From Mycobacterium sp. URHB0044 (GTDB lineage Bacteria; Actinomycetota; Actinomycetes; Mycobacteriales; Mycobacteriaceae): a DNA stretch of 64,000 bases. The notes under the pieces were generated by a model. The model did no database searches. It had not been told where the DNA came from and saw only the letters and a list, made by a program, of their open reading frames with translations. The DNA lies in NCBI RefSeq assembly GCF_000620625.1, contig NZ_JIAW01000002.1, positions 372,001 to 436,000 of the forward strand, written 5' to 3'. Positions 8,745 through 21,194 of the stretch are shown here, piece by piece. Numbering within the stretch: the first letter of the stretch is position 1; each line of letters begins with the position of its first letter. The position numbers were made by a program, and so were the translations under genes.

Positions 8745-9619
8745 GCCGTGACGGCTCCGAGGAACGCGACGCTGGCCAGCACGTCGCCGACGGGACCTTC
8801 GCCGGCCGGCTCGCCATCCAGGATCGTGTCCTGCTCGAGTACGAACCAACCGTCGAAACCATTGTCCCGCAACACCGAGACGATGCCGGCGATGTCGACG
8901 TCACCGGTGCCGAGCGGGGTGTACATGCCGGCCCGCACCGCGTCGGTGTACGTCAACTCACCCGACTGCACCTTGGCCGCCAACGCGGCGTCGACGTCCT
9001 TGAGGTGAGTGTGCGCGATGCGGTTCGGCACGGCCTTGGCCAACTCGAGCGGATCGGTGCCGCCGATCAGAAGGTGACCGGTGTCCAGGCACAGCGGGAC
9101 GGACGAGCCGGCCAGCACCCGGTCCACGTCCGCGCGGGTCTCCACCAACGTGCCGACGTGTGGATGCAGCACGGCAGTCAGCCCGCGCGCCGACACCATG
9201 GTCGCGAGCCGGTCGAGGTTGGAAAGGAGTGTCGCCCACTGGCCGTCGTCGAGAACGGGGCGCGAGTCGTAACCCTCGGATCCGGTCGCGGCGGCTAACA
9301 CCACCATGCCCGCGCCCGCGGCGTGCAGTGCCTCGAGCGGTCCGGCGAGGTCGACGGCCGGATCGTGGTCGGCGTCGTGCAGCACGACCGGCACGAATCC
9401 TCCGACGCACTCCAGGTCGTGCGCGTGCAGCACCGACTTCAGTTCAGCGGTGTCCGCGGGCAGGAAGCCGTCGGGCCCCAGCTCGGTTGCGGTCAACCCG
9501 GCGCCCCGCATCTCCGAGAGAACTCGGTCGGGCGCCAACTGGTAACCCCAGCCCGGCACTTCGCAGACGCCCCACGAGATCGGGGCCCCGGCAATCTTGA
9601 TCTGCGCTGAAGTGGTCAT
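8741..9619 (-). CDS. IolE-like sugar-phosphate isomerase/dehydratase (TIM barrel)
   Basis: 292 residues of the xylose-isomerase-like AP2_endonuc fold. The start KIAGAPISWGVCEVPGWGYQ and the following EMRGAGLTATELGPDGFLP closely follow the IolE (inosose dehydratase) pattern. Metal-site candidates are in VLHPHVGTL, LCLDTGHLLIGG, HTHLKDVD and FVLEQDT. It likely dehydrates or epimerises a keto-cyclitol or keto-sugar, with a divalent metal. The ATG 9619 overlaps the stop of the upstream IolG-like gene by 4 bp, and its own stop overlaps the next start the same way. Frame-open sequence above 9619 belongs to neighbouring genes and is not part of it. Confidence 0.88.
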   Translation of the reverse strand: MTTSAQIKIAGAPISWGVCEVPGWGYQLAPDRVLSEMRGAGLTATELGPDGFLPADTAELKSVLHAHDLECVGGFVPVVLHDADHDPAVDLAGPLEALHAAGAGMVVLAAATGSEGYDSRPVLDDGQWATLLSNLDRLATMVSARGLTAVLHPHVGTLVETRADVDRVLAGSSVPLCLDTGHLLIGGTDPLELAKAVPNRIAHTHLKDVDAALAAKVQSGELTYTDAVRAGMYTPLGTGDVDIAGIVSVLRDNGFDGWFVLEQDTILDGEPAGEGPVGDVLASVAFLGAVTA

Positions 9620-10623
9620 GAGTTCCGTACCTCCTCGATGCGCACCGGCGTACCCCGGCGCAGGGACTCGGTGGCCGCTTCGGCCAGCCAGGCCACCTCG
9701 ACGGCGTCTGCCACGGTGGCGCCCGGAATCGGGCCACCGTTGGCGACCTGGACGAATGCGGCTAGCTCGGCGCGGAACGCGTCGGTGAAGCGGTCCATGA
9801 AGAAGTGGTGCGCAGGGCCGGCGGGGAAGGTGTTGCGGGGATCCATGTTTCGCACCGGTGCGCCCTCGTCCCAACCCGCCACGACGCTGTCGTCGAAACC
9901 GTGGACCTCCAGGCGGCAGTCGTAGCCGCGGGCGTTGTACCGTGCCGCGGACACCAGGCCGATGGCCCCGCCGTCGAACGTCACCACCACGGCGGCGGTG
10001 TCGACATCGCCGTACTCGGCGAATCGGGGATCGCCCTGGACGGTGCCGGTCGCGTACACCTCGACGGCACGTTGCCCCGTGATCCAGTTCAGAACGTCGA
10101 AGTCGTGCACGGCGCAGTCGCGGAAGATGCCGCCCGAGCCGGCGATGTACTCCATCGGCGGGGGAGCGGGATCCATCGTGGTGCTGCGCACGGTGTGCAG
10201 GGTGCCGAGCGACCCGTCGTCGACAGCGCGCTTGGCGGCCGCGAACGCCGCGTCGAACCGGCGCTGGTAGCCGACCTGGACGGGCACGCCGGAGCGGGCG
10301 ATCACCTCGGCGACTCGGGCGCTCTCGGCGGCGGTGGCGGCGATCGGCTTCTCGCAGAACGTCGGGATGCCGCGTTCGACCGCGGCCAGCGTGAGCGCCG
10401 CGTGGGCCGGGGTGGCGGCCGCGACGACCACGCCATCGACGCCAGAGGACAACAACTCCTCGACGGTGTCGACGGCCTTGGCGCCGTGTTTGGCGGCCAC
10501 CGCGGCGGCGACGTCGGTGCGCTCGTCGGTGACCACCAGCCCGTCGATACCTTCGAGGGCACTGAGGGTTTCGGTGTGGAAGGCGCCGATGCGCCCCAGC
10601 CCGATTACGCCGAGGGTGGTCAT
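9616..10623 (-). CDS. IolG-like inositol 2-dehydrogenase family protein
   Basis: 335 residues. Rossmann start TLGVIGLGRIGAFHTETL; the catalytic Lys lies in CEKPIAAT; VGYQRRFDAAFAAAKRAV and GGIFRDCAVHDFDVLNW are characteristic of IolG-type inositol dehydrogenases, including the His used in catalysis. The expected reaction is NAD-dependent oxidation of myo-inositol or a related cyclitol to its keto form. ATG 10623 overlaps the dioxygenase stop by 4 bp (ATGA). The order dehydrogenase, then IolE-like enzyme, fits the first two steps of inositol breakdown, but iolB, iolC, iolD and a transporter are not here, so the substrate is inferred only. Confidence 0.88.
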   Translation of the reverse strand: MTTLGVIGLGRIGAFHTETLSALEGIDGLVVTDERTDVAAAVAAKHGAKAVDTVEELLSSGVDGVVVAAATPAHAALTLAAVERGIPTFCEKPIAATAAESARVAEVIARSGVPVQVGYQRRFDAAFAAAKRAVDDGSLGTLHTVRSTTMDPAPPPMEYIAGSGGIFRDCAVHDFDVLNWITGQRAVEVYATGTVQGDPRFAEYGDVDTAAVVVTFDGGAIGLVSAARYNARGYDCRLEVHGFDDSVVAGWDEGAPVRNMDPRNTFPAGPAHHFFMDRFTDAFRAELAAFVQVANGGPIPGATVADAVEVAWLAEAATESLRRGTPVRIEEVRNS

Positions 10624-11777
10624 GGGATTCTCCGTTCGTGTTGATCGCCGAGTGCGATGTCGAGTGCTTCTGGGGTGAGACCGCCGGCCAGCGCGGCCAG
10701 TACGGTGTCGACCTGGCTTGGCGGTGCCAGGCTGCCGATCGGCTGATCGCGATCGAGATTGGTGGGGAAGGCATAGCCCTCGGCGGCGGCGTTGACTACG
10801 TTGCGGATCTCCCGATCCGGTCGGCCGGCGGCCCGCATCGCCTGCAGTGCCGGGTAGACCGCGCGCACCATCGCGGTGCGGTCCAGCGCCTCCATCGCGC
10901 GGCCGAATGGCGACGAGATCTGCAGCAGGTTCGCCATCCGGCGGATGTCCGTCGACGTGTTGGCCCCCGCGCCGTGGTACAGCGCGGGATTGAAGAACAC
11001 CGCGTCGCCCTTGCGCAGCGGCACCTGCACGTGATGGCGCGCGAAGTAGTCGATGAACTCGGGGCGGTAGAAGGCGACGTAGCCGCCGGCGTAGCGCTGC
11101 GAGTGGGGCAGCAGCATCGTGGGCCCGCTGTGCAACGGCATGTCGCAATGCGCGACGGCACCCTGCAGGGTCAGCATCGCCGACATCCGGTGCACGTGTG
11201 CGGGGAAGGCCGTCAGCTGATCGGCGGCGACGAACCCGAGGTGGTAGTCGCGGTGCGGAACCTGTGCGGCGCCACCGGGATTCACGACGTTGACCTGCGA
11301 GGTGACCTGATACCGCGGGCCGAGCCAGGCCTGTGAGACGAGCGCGAGCGCGTCGGCGGCGTAGTAGTCGGCGAACACGGCGGGTGCGTGCAGTGCCAGT
11401 TTCTGCGCGGCGTTCCAGATCCGGTCGTTGGCGCCAGCCTTGCCGAAGTGGTCGCCGGCGGTCACCCCCCGCTGAGCCTCGATGATCGCGGTGAACGCCT
11501 CGCTCGCCGCGTCCACGACGTCGGCGTCGAAGGCGCCCTCGAAGACCACCACGCCGGGGCCGTCGGCGAGTGCGCGGATCAATTCGGCTTGCAGGCGGCA
11601 CCGGTCCGCCGTCGCCACGGTTTCGGCGGAGTAGACCAGGACGTCACGACGGACATCGACGGCGAGTGGGTAGTCGGCGAGGTCGGTGTGCTGCGATACC
11701 AGCGCGTGGAAGTCGTTGAGATTGCAGTCCCGCTCCTCGATCCACGCGCCATGCGTAGTGGTCAGCGGCGCAGGCAT
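10620..11777 (-). CDS. Phytanoyl-CoA dioxygenase (PhyH)-family Fe(II)/2-oxoglutarate oxygenase
   Basis: 385 residues. The Fe(II) facial triad is readable: H175-x-D177 in PHRDYH and H268 in LYHGAG, followed by an Arg-containing ADIRR-like stretch (TSTDIRRM) suited to binding 2-oxoglutarate. PhyH-family enzymes hydroxylate or O/N-demethylate small molecules. It is the first gene of the four-gene operon, so it probably prepares the substrate for the two dehydrogenases and the IolE-like enzyme, for example by oxidative removal of an O-methyl or other substituent from a cyclitol. ATG 11777 (PAPLTTTHGAW) is preferred over 11819 because the latter enters the regulatory region; no clear Shine-Dalgarno is visible. 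Confidence 0.87.
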   Translation of the reverse strand: MPAPLTTTHGAWIEERDCNLNDFHALVSQHTDLADYPLAVDVRRDVLVYSAETVATADRCRLQAELIRALADGPGVVVFEGAFDADVVDAASEAFTAIIEAQRGVTAGDHFGKAGANDRIWNAAQKLALHAPAVFADYYAADALALVSQAWLGPRYQVTSQVNVVNPGGAAQVPHRDYHLGFVAADQLTAFPAHVHRMSAMLTLQGAVAHCDMPLHSGPTMLLPHSQRYAGGYVAFYRPEFIDYFARHHVQVPLRKGDAVFFNPALYHGAGANTSTDIRRMANLLQISSPFGRAMEALDRTAMVRAVYPALQAMRAAGRPDREIRNVVNAAAEGYAFPTNLDRDQPIGSLAPPSQVDTVLAALAGGLTPEALDIALGDQHERRIP

Positions 11778-11849
11778 ACCCGTTAGTGTTGTTGTGATCC
11801 GCGCCGCAATCAACACCAAAAAACCATCAAAAACCCCTCACGATTGCGG

Positions 11850-11919
11850 CCTCACCCCAGCGATTTGGGCGTGGAGACGCTCGCTCAGCGAGCGAAATCA
11901 CGCCGAAATCGCGGTGAGG
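11850..11919. repeat. Long nested inverted repeat in the dioxygenase/LacI divergent promoter
   Basis: Outer arms are CCTCACCCCAGCGATTTGGG (continuing GCGTG) at 11850-11873 and CACGCCGAAATCGCGGTGAG(G) at 11899-11919, imperfect complements. They enclose a perfect 17-bp palindrome CGCTCGCTCAGCGAGCG at 11878-11894. The centre is a natural LacI-family operator candidate, while the outer arms look like an intergenic REP-type hairpin. Both readings are inference; the pairing itself is visible. Confidence 0.65.
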
Positions 11920-11952
11920 GAGGGGGGAGGGCGAGAGAGGAGGGGGACGAGG

Positions 11953-12957
<1,005 letters not shown>

Positions 12958-13046
12958 GCGCCGGAATCGTCGATTCGCGGCGATCACGACTATCATTTCG
13001 CCCCAATGGCGACGACACCCGCCGACGTAGACCAGGAGACGGATCG

Positions 13047-13904
13047 GTGCGGCGACAGCGCCTCAAGCTCATCCACGGCGTGACCGTGCTCGGCAACTTG
13101 GCCATCGACGTCATCGACGGCGCGCCGAAGAGCCCGGGTGGCTGCGCCTCATTCTCCGGGGTCGCCCTGGAAGACGCGGGTGGACCCGGTCGCATCGTGG
13201 CGTTGGCCGCCGAGACGGACCATGCCCTGTTCGATGCGTTACTCGAGCGGTTCGGCTCGATCGTCCGGATCTTGCCCGCCGACAGGACCAGCGCGTTCAG
13301 TCTCGACTACGACGACGTGGACCACCGCCGGATGTCGGTCGACGCCATCGGTCCGGTGTGGGGTCCGGCCGAGATCGAAGCCGCCGATCCCGACACCACC
13401 TGGGTTCACCTCGCACCGCTGCTGCGCACCGACTTTCCGGCAAGCACCGTCGCCCTCCTCGCCGAACGAGGACATCGAGTCGCCTACGACGGGCAGGGGC
13501 TCGTCCGCGCCGACCGGCTCGGACCGCTGCTCGTGGACCGGCACTACCCGCCCGAACTGCTCCGCAACGTCAGCGTGCTCAAGCTCGCCGAGGACGAGGC
13601 CGTCATCGTCGCCGACGGCCCGTTCGACCAGTCGACCGCCAAGAAACTCGGCGTCCCCGAAATCCTCGTCACGTACGGATCCGAGGGGTGCGACATCTAC
13701 ACCGACGACACGGTCGTCCGCGTGCCGGCGGCATGGCGCGTCGAAGGCGTACAGACCACGGGGGCGGGCGACATGTTCACGTCCTGCTACGTGGCACATC
13801 GCGCCGCGGGGGCCGGTCCGCGCAGGGCCGTCGAACTCGCGAGTGAACTCGTCGCCCGCGAACTCGATCGCCGGCTGCGGGTCGGTTCCTCCGACCTGGT
13901 GTAG
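13047..13904 (+). CDS. PfkB/ribokinase-family carbohydrate kinase
   Basis: 285 residues. The N-terminus HGVTVLGNLAIDVIDGAPKSPGG has the substrate-binding GG motif of PfkB kinases, and TTGAGDMFTSCYVAH holds the catalytic Asp of the GAGD signature. The enzyme is expected to phosphorylate a sugar or cyclitol with ATP. It is shorter than classical ribokinases (about 305) and has a weak N-terminal half. GTG 13047 is chosen for AGGAG 8 nt upstream. It follows the LacI-type regulator by 89 bp on the same strand and may phosphorylate an intermediate of the divergent operon. Confidence 0.82.
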   Translation: MRRQRLKLIHGVTVLGNLAIDVIDGAPKSPGGCASFSGVALEDAGGPGRIVALAAETDHALFDALLERFGSIVRILPADRTSAFSLDYDDVDHRRMSVDAIGPVWGPAEIEAADPDTTWVHLAPLLRTDFPASTVALLAERGHRVAYDGQGLVRADRLGPLLVDRHYPPELLRNVSVLKLAEDEAVIVADGPFDQSTAKKLGVPEILVTYGSEGCDIYTDDTVVRVPAAWRVEGVQTTGAGDMFTSCYVAHRAAGAGPRRAVELASELVARELDRRLRVGSSDLV

Positions 13905-14246
13905 CCGCAGGTAACGCAGGCAAAGTCGACACGTGTCAAAACCGCCCCGGTCGTGCTAGCCATCCGGCTACTCGTCGGTAACCGCATCCTTAGAGAATGA
14001 CGTTCTCCGAACGTGACGAAAACCACAATTTCCTCGCCTTCGGCTGGAGATCATGTCACTGACCTGCGATCTCTCCTTTCATTTACTTCCCGGTAACCGG
14101 CGGGTCCTGAACAGGCCAGACTAAGGAAAGTGCAATAATCGGTACTACCAGTGACATACAAACTTGGTGGACGTCATATCGACGGCGCATCGCACGATCG
14201 CGACGCGAAATGGTGTGACCAGAACAGCATGTGAAAGGCAGGGGTC
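13905..14246. other. Intergenic region upstream of korA
   Basis: 342 bp without a supportable gene. It contains a perfect 10-bp palindrome GACACGTGTC (13928-13937), a GAGAA-N5-TTCTC inverted repeat (13993-14007) and two copies of GGTAACCG (near 13976 and 14095). A korA promoter must lie here, but no convincing -35/-10 pair stood out. Confidence 0.5.
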
Positions 14247-16192
<1,946 letters not shown>

Positions 16193-16196
<4 letters not shown>

Positions 16197-17272
16197 CTGA
16201 CGTTATCGGGGCAGATCTCGGGTTGACGCCTGCCGGCCTGACCAAGATCAGCGGCGTACCGACCACCGACGAGCCGCAGAAGGCGAAGGACTTCGCCAGC
16301 GACCAGGAGGTGCGCTGGTGCCCGGGTTGCGGTGACTACGTCATCCTCAACACCATCCGCAGCTTCCTGCCGGAACTCGGTCTGAAGCGCGAGAACATGG
16401 TGTTCGTCAGCGGCATCGGCTGCTCGAGCCGGTTCCCGTACTACCTGGAGACCTACGGTCTGCACTCCATCCACGGTCGGGCCCCGACGTTCGCGACGGG
16501 TCTGGCTCTCGCCCGCGACGACCTGTCGGTCTGGGTCGTCACCGGTGACGGCGACGCGCTGTCCATCGGCGGCAACCACCTGATCCACGCGCTGCGCCGC
16601 AACGTCAACATCACGATCCTGCTGTTCAACAACCGGATCTACGGGCTGACCAAGGGCCAGTACTCACCCACGTCCGAGGTCGGCAAGGTCACCAAGTCGA
16701 CGCCGATGGGCTCGCTGGACTACCCGTTCAACCCGGTGTCGCTGGCGCTTGGCGCCGAGGCGTCCTTCGTTGGTCGCGCGCTGGACTCGGACAAGAAGGG
16801 TCTGACCGAGGTGCTGCGGGCCGCGGCCATGCATCGCGGTGCGGCGCTCGTGGAGATCATGCAGGACTGCCCGATCTTCAACGACGGCTCGTTCGACGCG
16901 CTCCGGAAGGAGGGTTCCGAGGACCGCCTGATCAACCTCTCCCACGGCCAGCCGATCACGTTCGGCGCCAACGGCGAGCAGTGCGTGGTGAAGTCCGGAT
17001 ACGGGCTGGAGATCGCCAAGACCGCCGACGTGGCGCCGTCCGACATCGTGGTGCACGACGCCAACCTCGACGACCCGGCCTACGCGTTCGCGCTGTCACG
17101 GCTGTCCGAACAGAACCTCGAGCACTACGTGATGGGCATCTTCCGTCAGGTGAATCGGCCGACGTATGACGGTGCCGCGCGCGAGCAGGTCAAGTCGGCC
17201 ATGGATTCCAAGCCCCACGACGCTGCGGCTCTGCAATCCTTGCTTCGTGGCAAGGACACTTGGACCGTCTAG
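16193..17272 (+). CDS. korB: 2-oxoglutarate:ferredoxin oxidoreductase, beta subunit
   Basis: 359 residues. The thiamine diphosphate motif runs from GDGD (118-121) to NN (146-147). Cysteines in WCPGCGDY (43, 46) and GIGCSS (77) are those expected to hold the [4Fe-4S] cluster. KorB carries out decarboxylation and electron transfer to ferredoxin. The reading frame is open far upstream inside korA, but the family N-terminus and the ATGA overlap fix the start at 16193. Orthologue of Rv2454c; followed 16 bp later by mobA, which is probably cotranscribed. Confidence 0.97.
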
Positions 17273-17288
17273 TAACGGTGAAATAGTC

Positions 17289-17861
17289 GTGACGACCCCG
17301 CTGGCTGCCGTGATTTTGGCCGGCGGGGCTTCTCGGCGCATGGGCCGCGACAAGGCGACGTTGACCGTGCCGGGCCGGACGGGCGGGACGACGCTCGTCG
17401 AGCACACCGTGGCGACTCTTGGGGATCGTTGTTCCCCCATCTTCGTGGTCGCGGCACCCGGGCAGGCGCTTCCGGCGCTGAACGCCGTGGTGCTGCGCGA
17501 CGACGTGCGTGGCGTCGGCCCGTTGTTGGCGACGGCCCGCGGTCTGCGGGCGGCGGCCGACGCCGGTTGTGAGCTGGCTTTCGTCTGTGCGGTCGACATG
17601 CCCTATCTGACCGTCGAGCTCATCGACCAGCTGGTTGGGCCCGCTGTGCGCCTCGGCGCGGACGTGGTGCTGCCATGGGACGGGCGGGATCACTACCTCG
17701 CCGGTGTCTATCGCACCGCGCTGGCCGCCCGCGCCGACGACCTCGTGGCGGCGGGCGAGCGCAGCATGCGCGCGCTGGTCGGGCACGCGGACACCCAACG
17801 CATCGTCATGCCCGAGCAGCGCGCACTCACCAACGTGAACACCGCAGCCGATCTCGTCTGA
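17289..17861 (+). CDS. mobA: Molybdenum cofactor guanylyltransferase
   Basis: 190 residues. The nucleotide-binding signature [16 protein letters not shown] sits at the N-terminus, and [15 protein letters not shown] holds the metal-binding Asp of the nucleotidyltransferase fold. MobA attaches GMP to molybdopterin to give the MGD cofactor used by enzymes such as the molybdopterin oxidoreductase at 41419. GTG 17289 directly precedes [12 protein letters not shown] and avoids a long non-conserved extension inside korB. The position after korB matches Rv2453c. Confidence 0.93.
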   Translation: MTTPLAAVILAGGASRRMGRDKATLTVPGRTGGTTLVEHTVATLGDRCSPIFVVAAPGQALPALNAVVLRDDVRGVGPLLATARGLRAAADAGCELAFVCAVDMPYLTVELIDQLVGPAVRLGADVVLPWDGRDHYLAGVYRTALAARADDLVAAGERSMRALVGHADTQRIVMPEQRALTNVNTAADLV

Positions 17862-17874
17862 GCCGGCACAGCAA

Positions 17875-17932
17875 ATTACCAATTAATGCGCGAACTGGTC
17901 GCAATTCACGACTAACACCATTAATTGGAATT
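17875..17932. repeat. AT-rich inverted repeat after mobA
   Basis: Perfect 10-bp arms CCAATTAATG (17879-17888) and CATTAATTGG (17919-17928) flank a 30-nt spacer; allowing one bulged A extends the arms by AATT on each side. Such AT-rich symmetry is conspicuous in this GC-rich genome. It begins 14 bp past the mobA stop, so it could end the korAB-mobA transcript or be an operator. Confidence 0.6.
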
Positions 17933-18466
17933 CCTTGTGACGCTTGGTGCATGTTATTCATGAAGTAATTGTGGGCGGCGTCTGCCGGTCCGGATGTCGG
18001 ACGGTGCGGTCGGCGCCCTGAAATCCACTAGGGGAGTGCGGATTTGATGGCCGCTTCCCCTGGCGGGAATTCTTCGGCTTTCGGCTGGGAATACGACGGA
18101 GGGGTCGGGCACGCGCCACCATTCGCGGTAAGCGCCGGTAGGCGCGTCGAACGGGCAGCGCCGGAGCCCGGGTAGGGACGACGCGCGCGGTGGCGGCTCC
18201 CGAGGCGACTCGGACGCGCGACTCGAAAGACAATGTCGCCCAGCGTGATTCGCAAAAACACCATGGTAAGTCGAGCTCCGGACGAATCATGGCCGCAGAA
18301 CTACGTGCTCGCTCTTGGTCGTTGAAATGCAGTGACTTGCAACGGCATTCGGTCGCGTGATCCAGCGCAGCGCGGCACCGCCCGTCAGCGAACCGGTTTC
18401 CGGCTCCCAACCGCGTTGGTGCACGTCCAAGCCCTTTTCGACCGGTGAAAGTGGCCAAAGGTGCTG

Positions 18467-18499
18467 GTGTGAAACCACTTTTAGTGGGCGGGGTCACAC
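18467..18499. promoter_or_regulatory. Nested inverted repeat upstream of rpfE
   Basis: GTGTGA at 18467-18472 pairs with TCACAC at 18494-18499, and inside lies CCACT-TTT-AGTGG at 18475-18487. The outer half-sites resemble CRP half-sites but are too widely spaced for a normal dimer site. It may be a hairpin or a composite operator. Confidence 0.4.
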
Positions 18500-18505
18500 A
18501 AAGAT

Positions 18506-18521
18506 GGTGATCTGCCTCACC
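18506..18521. promoter_or_regulatory. CRP-like palindrome GGTGA-N6-TCACC
   Basis: The 16-bp symmetric site GGTGATCTGCCTCACC matches the GTGA-N6-TCAC core recognised by mycobacterial CRP (Rv3676 type), with G/C instead of T/A at the outermost positions. It lies about 390 bp before the rpfE start. Known regulation of rpfA by CRP makes it plausible; binding is inferred only. Confidence 0.4.
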
Positions 18522-18737
18522 TTTCCAGGGTGATCGCGCAGAGCGTCCACCGCGCCGAAACTCACCGTTCACCTGCGCGAACAGTCCATAAGCCCGTCGT
18601 GATCTGTTCGTGATGTACCCGCGACACGTATGTCGCTAAACATGACTTTGCGTCGAAAGATTTGTACGGTCCCTGAGTCTCCAAATGGAGCAAATAATTT
18701 CAAATACCACGAACCTGCGTGTGAGCGGGGCTGCGGT

Positions 18738-19233
<496 letters not shown>

Positions 19234-19268
19234 TAAACCCAGGTCGACCACTTGCAAGGGTGACGAAA

Positions 19269-19308
19269 CGGTGCCGGGCGACACGCCCGGCGCCGTTCTT
19301 CTCTTTTA
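19269..19308 (+). terminator. Intrinsic terminator of rpfE
   Basis: An 11-bp stem CGGTGCCGGGC / GCCCGGCGCCG (one G-U pair, loop GACAC) is followed immediately by TTCTTCTCTTTT. This is a classical Rho-independent structure, 36 bp past the rpfE stop, and separates rpfE from the next rpf gene. Confidence 0.85.
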
Positions 19309-19420
19309 CCCCGTCTACCTCACTGTTCTCTGCTTTCCATCACGCCCCGGTAAAGAACTTCCACCTCTTCTGTAACGCGTGAGCCGCATCACACGAATTA
19401 CCGAGTGATCGCGTCAATAA

Positions 19421-19981
<561 letters not shown>

Positions 19982-19982
19982 T

Positions 19983-21158
19983 CTAACGGCCGCCCTGGGG
20001 TAGCGCAAATGCCGACCGGGACGCGACTGACGCCAGATGGCGGGTCAGGAGTGCCTCCGGCACCAGCGCCGAGGCCCGCATCACGGCGGCACCAACGAAC
20101 GAAGGCCGGACGTTGACGATCTCGCCCAGCAGCCTCGATTCACGGATCAGGGACCGCAGTCGGGGCCGACGGAAGTCGGCGAAACGCGCGAACGCAGCAG
20201 GCAGGTCGTCTTCGTGCCCGACATCGTCGTTGAATCCCACGTAGTGCGCCAGGATCGCGGCGTCCTCGAGGCCCTGGCAGCCGCCCTGGCCCAGGTGGGG
20301 CCGCATTGGATGGGCGGCGTCGCCGACGAGGACCACGCAACCGCGCGCCCACTGCCGGGCCCCGGCCCGGTCGTAGAGATCGTTGCGCAGCACGTCGTCG
20401 GGATCGGTCGCCGCCAACAACGTGGGAATCGGGTCCGCCCAGCCGGAGTACTTCGACCGTAGATAGTTCAGTTCACCCTCGGGCGCGCACCGGCCCTCCG
20501 GGCTGCGTTCGGTGCCGAACCAGTAGGTGTGATCCGGGCCGAGGGGCACGTGGCCGAATTCGGTTCCCGAGCCCACGGTCTCGCCGGACAAGTTCGGGTC
20601 CAGCGAATGGTCGGCGACGCCGCGCCACGCGGTGTAACCGGTATAGCGGCGGGGCAACGCACCGTTGAGATGACGCGCCACCACCGAGCCCACACCGTCG
20701 GCCCCGACCACGCCATCCGCCTCGCGGGCCGTGCCGTCAGCCAAGGTGATCCGCACACCCGAGCCGGTCGCGACGAGTTCGATTACCGGGCAACCGAATT
20801 CGATGGTTCCGTCGGTCAGCGCATCGGCGAGCAGGTCCATCAGCACCGCGCGCCGGATCACGACGAGCGGCTCGCCGAGTGCGCGCGTCATCCGGTCCGG
20901 CGACGGGTGGCGCAGCCACGATCCATCACGCCAACGCATGGCGCCTGCGGATACTTGGCCGCCCGACGCGCGGACGGCGTCACCAAGACCGAGCTCGTCG
21001 AGGGCGGCCAGGGCGTTGGGCCAGATACTGATCCCCGCGCCCGACGACGTGTCCTTCCGTTCCTCGACGATCGTGACCCGATGGCCGTTGCGTTGCAGTG
21101 CGGCGGCCGTCGCCAGTCCCGCGATGCCTGCGCCGACGACCACGATGCGTTTCCCCAC
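19983..21158 (-). CDS. FAD-dependent group A aromatic monooxygenase
   Basis: 391 residues. The FAD-binding GxGxxG is at 9-14 (VVVGAGIAGLATAAAL) and the second FAD motif GDAAHPMRPHLGQGG starts at residue 279. The TGYTAWRGV stretch and overall length fit the salicylate hydroxylase/UbiH-like group A flavoprotein monooxygenases, which hydroxylate aromatic rings using NAD(P)H and O2. The DG motif is represented by GVVGADGVGSVV. ATG 21158 gives the standard N-terminus. It stands alone on its strand between the rpf pair and the thioesterase; the substrate cannot be told from sequence. Confidence 0.92.
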   Translation of the reverse strand: MGKRIVVVGAGIAGLATAAALQRNGHRVTIVEERKDTSSGAGISIWPNALAALDELGLGDAVRASGGQVSAGAMRWRDGSWLRHPSPDRMTRALGEPLVVIRRAVLMDLLADALTDGTIEFGCPVIELVATGSGVRITLADGTAREADGVVGADGVGSVVARHLNGALPRRYTGYTAWRGVADHSLDPNLSGETVGSGTEFGHVPLGPDHTYWFGTERSPEGRCAPEGELNYLRSKYSGWADPIPTLLAATDPDDVLRNDLYDRAGARQWARGCVVLVGDAAHPMRPHLGQGGCQGLEDAAILAHYVGFNDDVGHEDDLPAAFARFADFRRPRLRSLIRESRLLGEIVNVRPSFVGAAVMRASALVPEALLTRHLASVASRSAFALPQGGR

Positions 21159-21194
21159 GCGACGAAACTAGCGTGGCGACGCGGGTTTACCTGG

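Noticed and set aside
13928..13937. GACACGTGTC palindrome as an operator
   Set aside because: Ten bases only and no adjacent promoter elements; expected by chance at this window size. The same applies to GACATATGTC near 47470.
17958..18572. 204-codon minus-strand frame in the mobA-rpfE gap
   Set aside because: Arg/Ser/Pro-rich composition with no recognisable domain or ribosome site, and it overlaps symmetric regulatory DNA; typical of a chance frame in GC-rich sequence.
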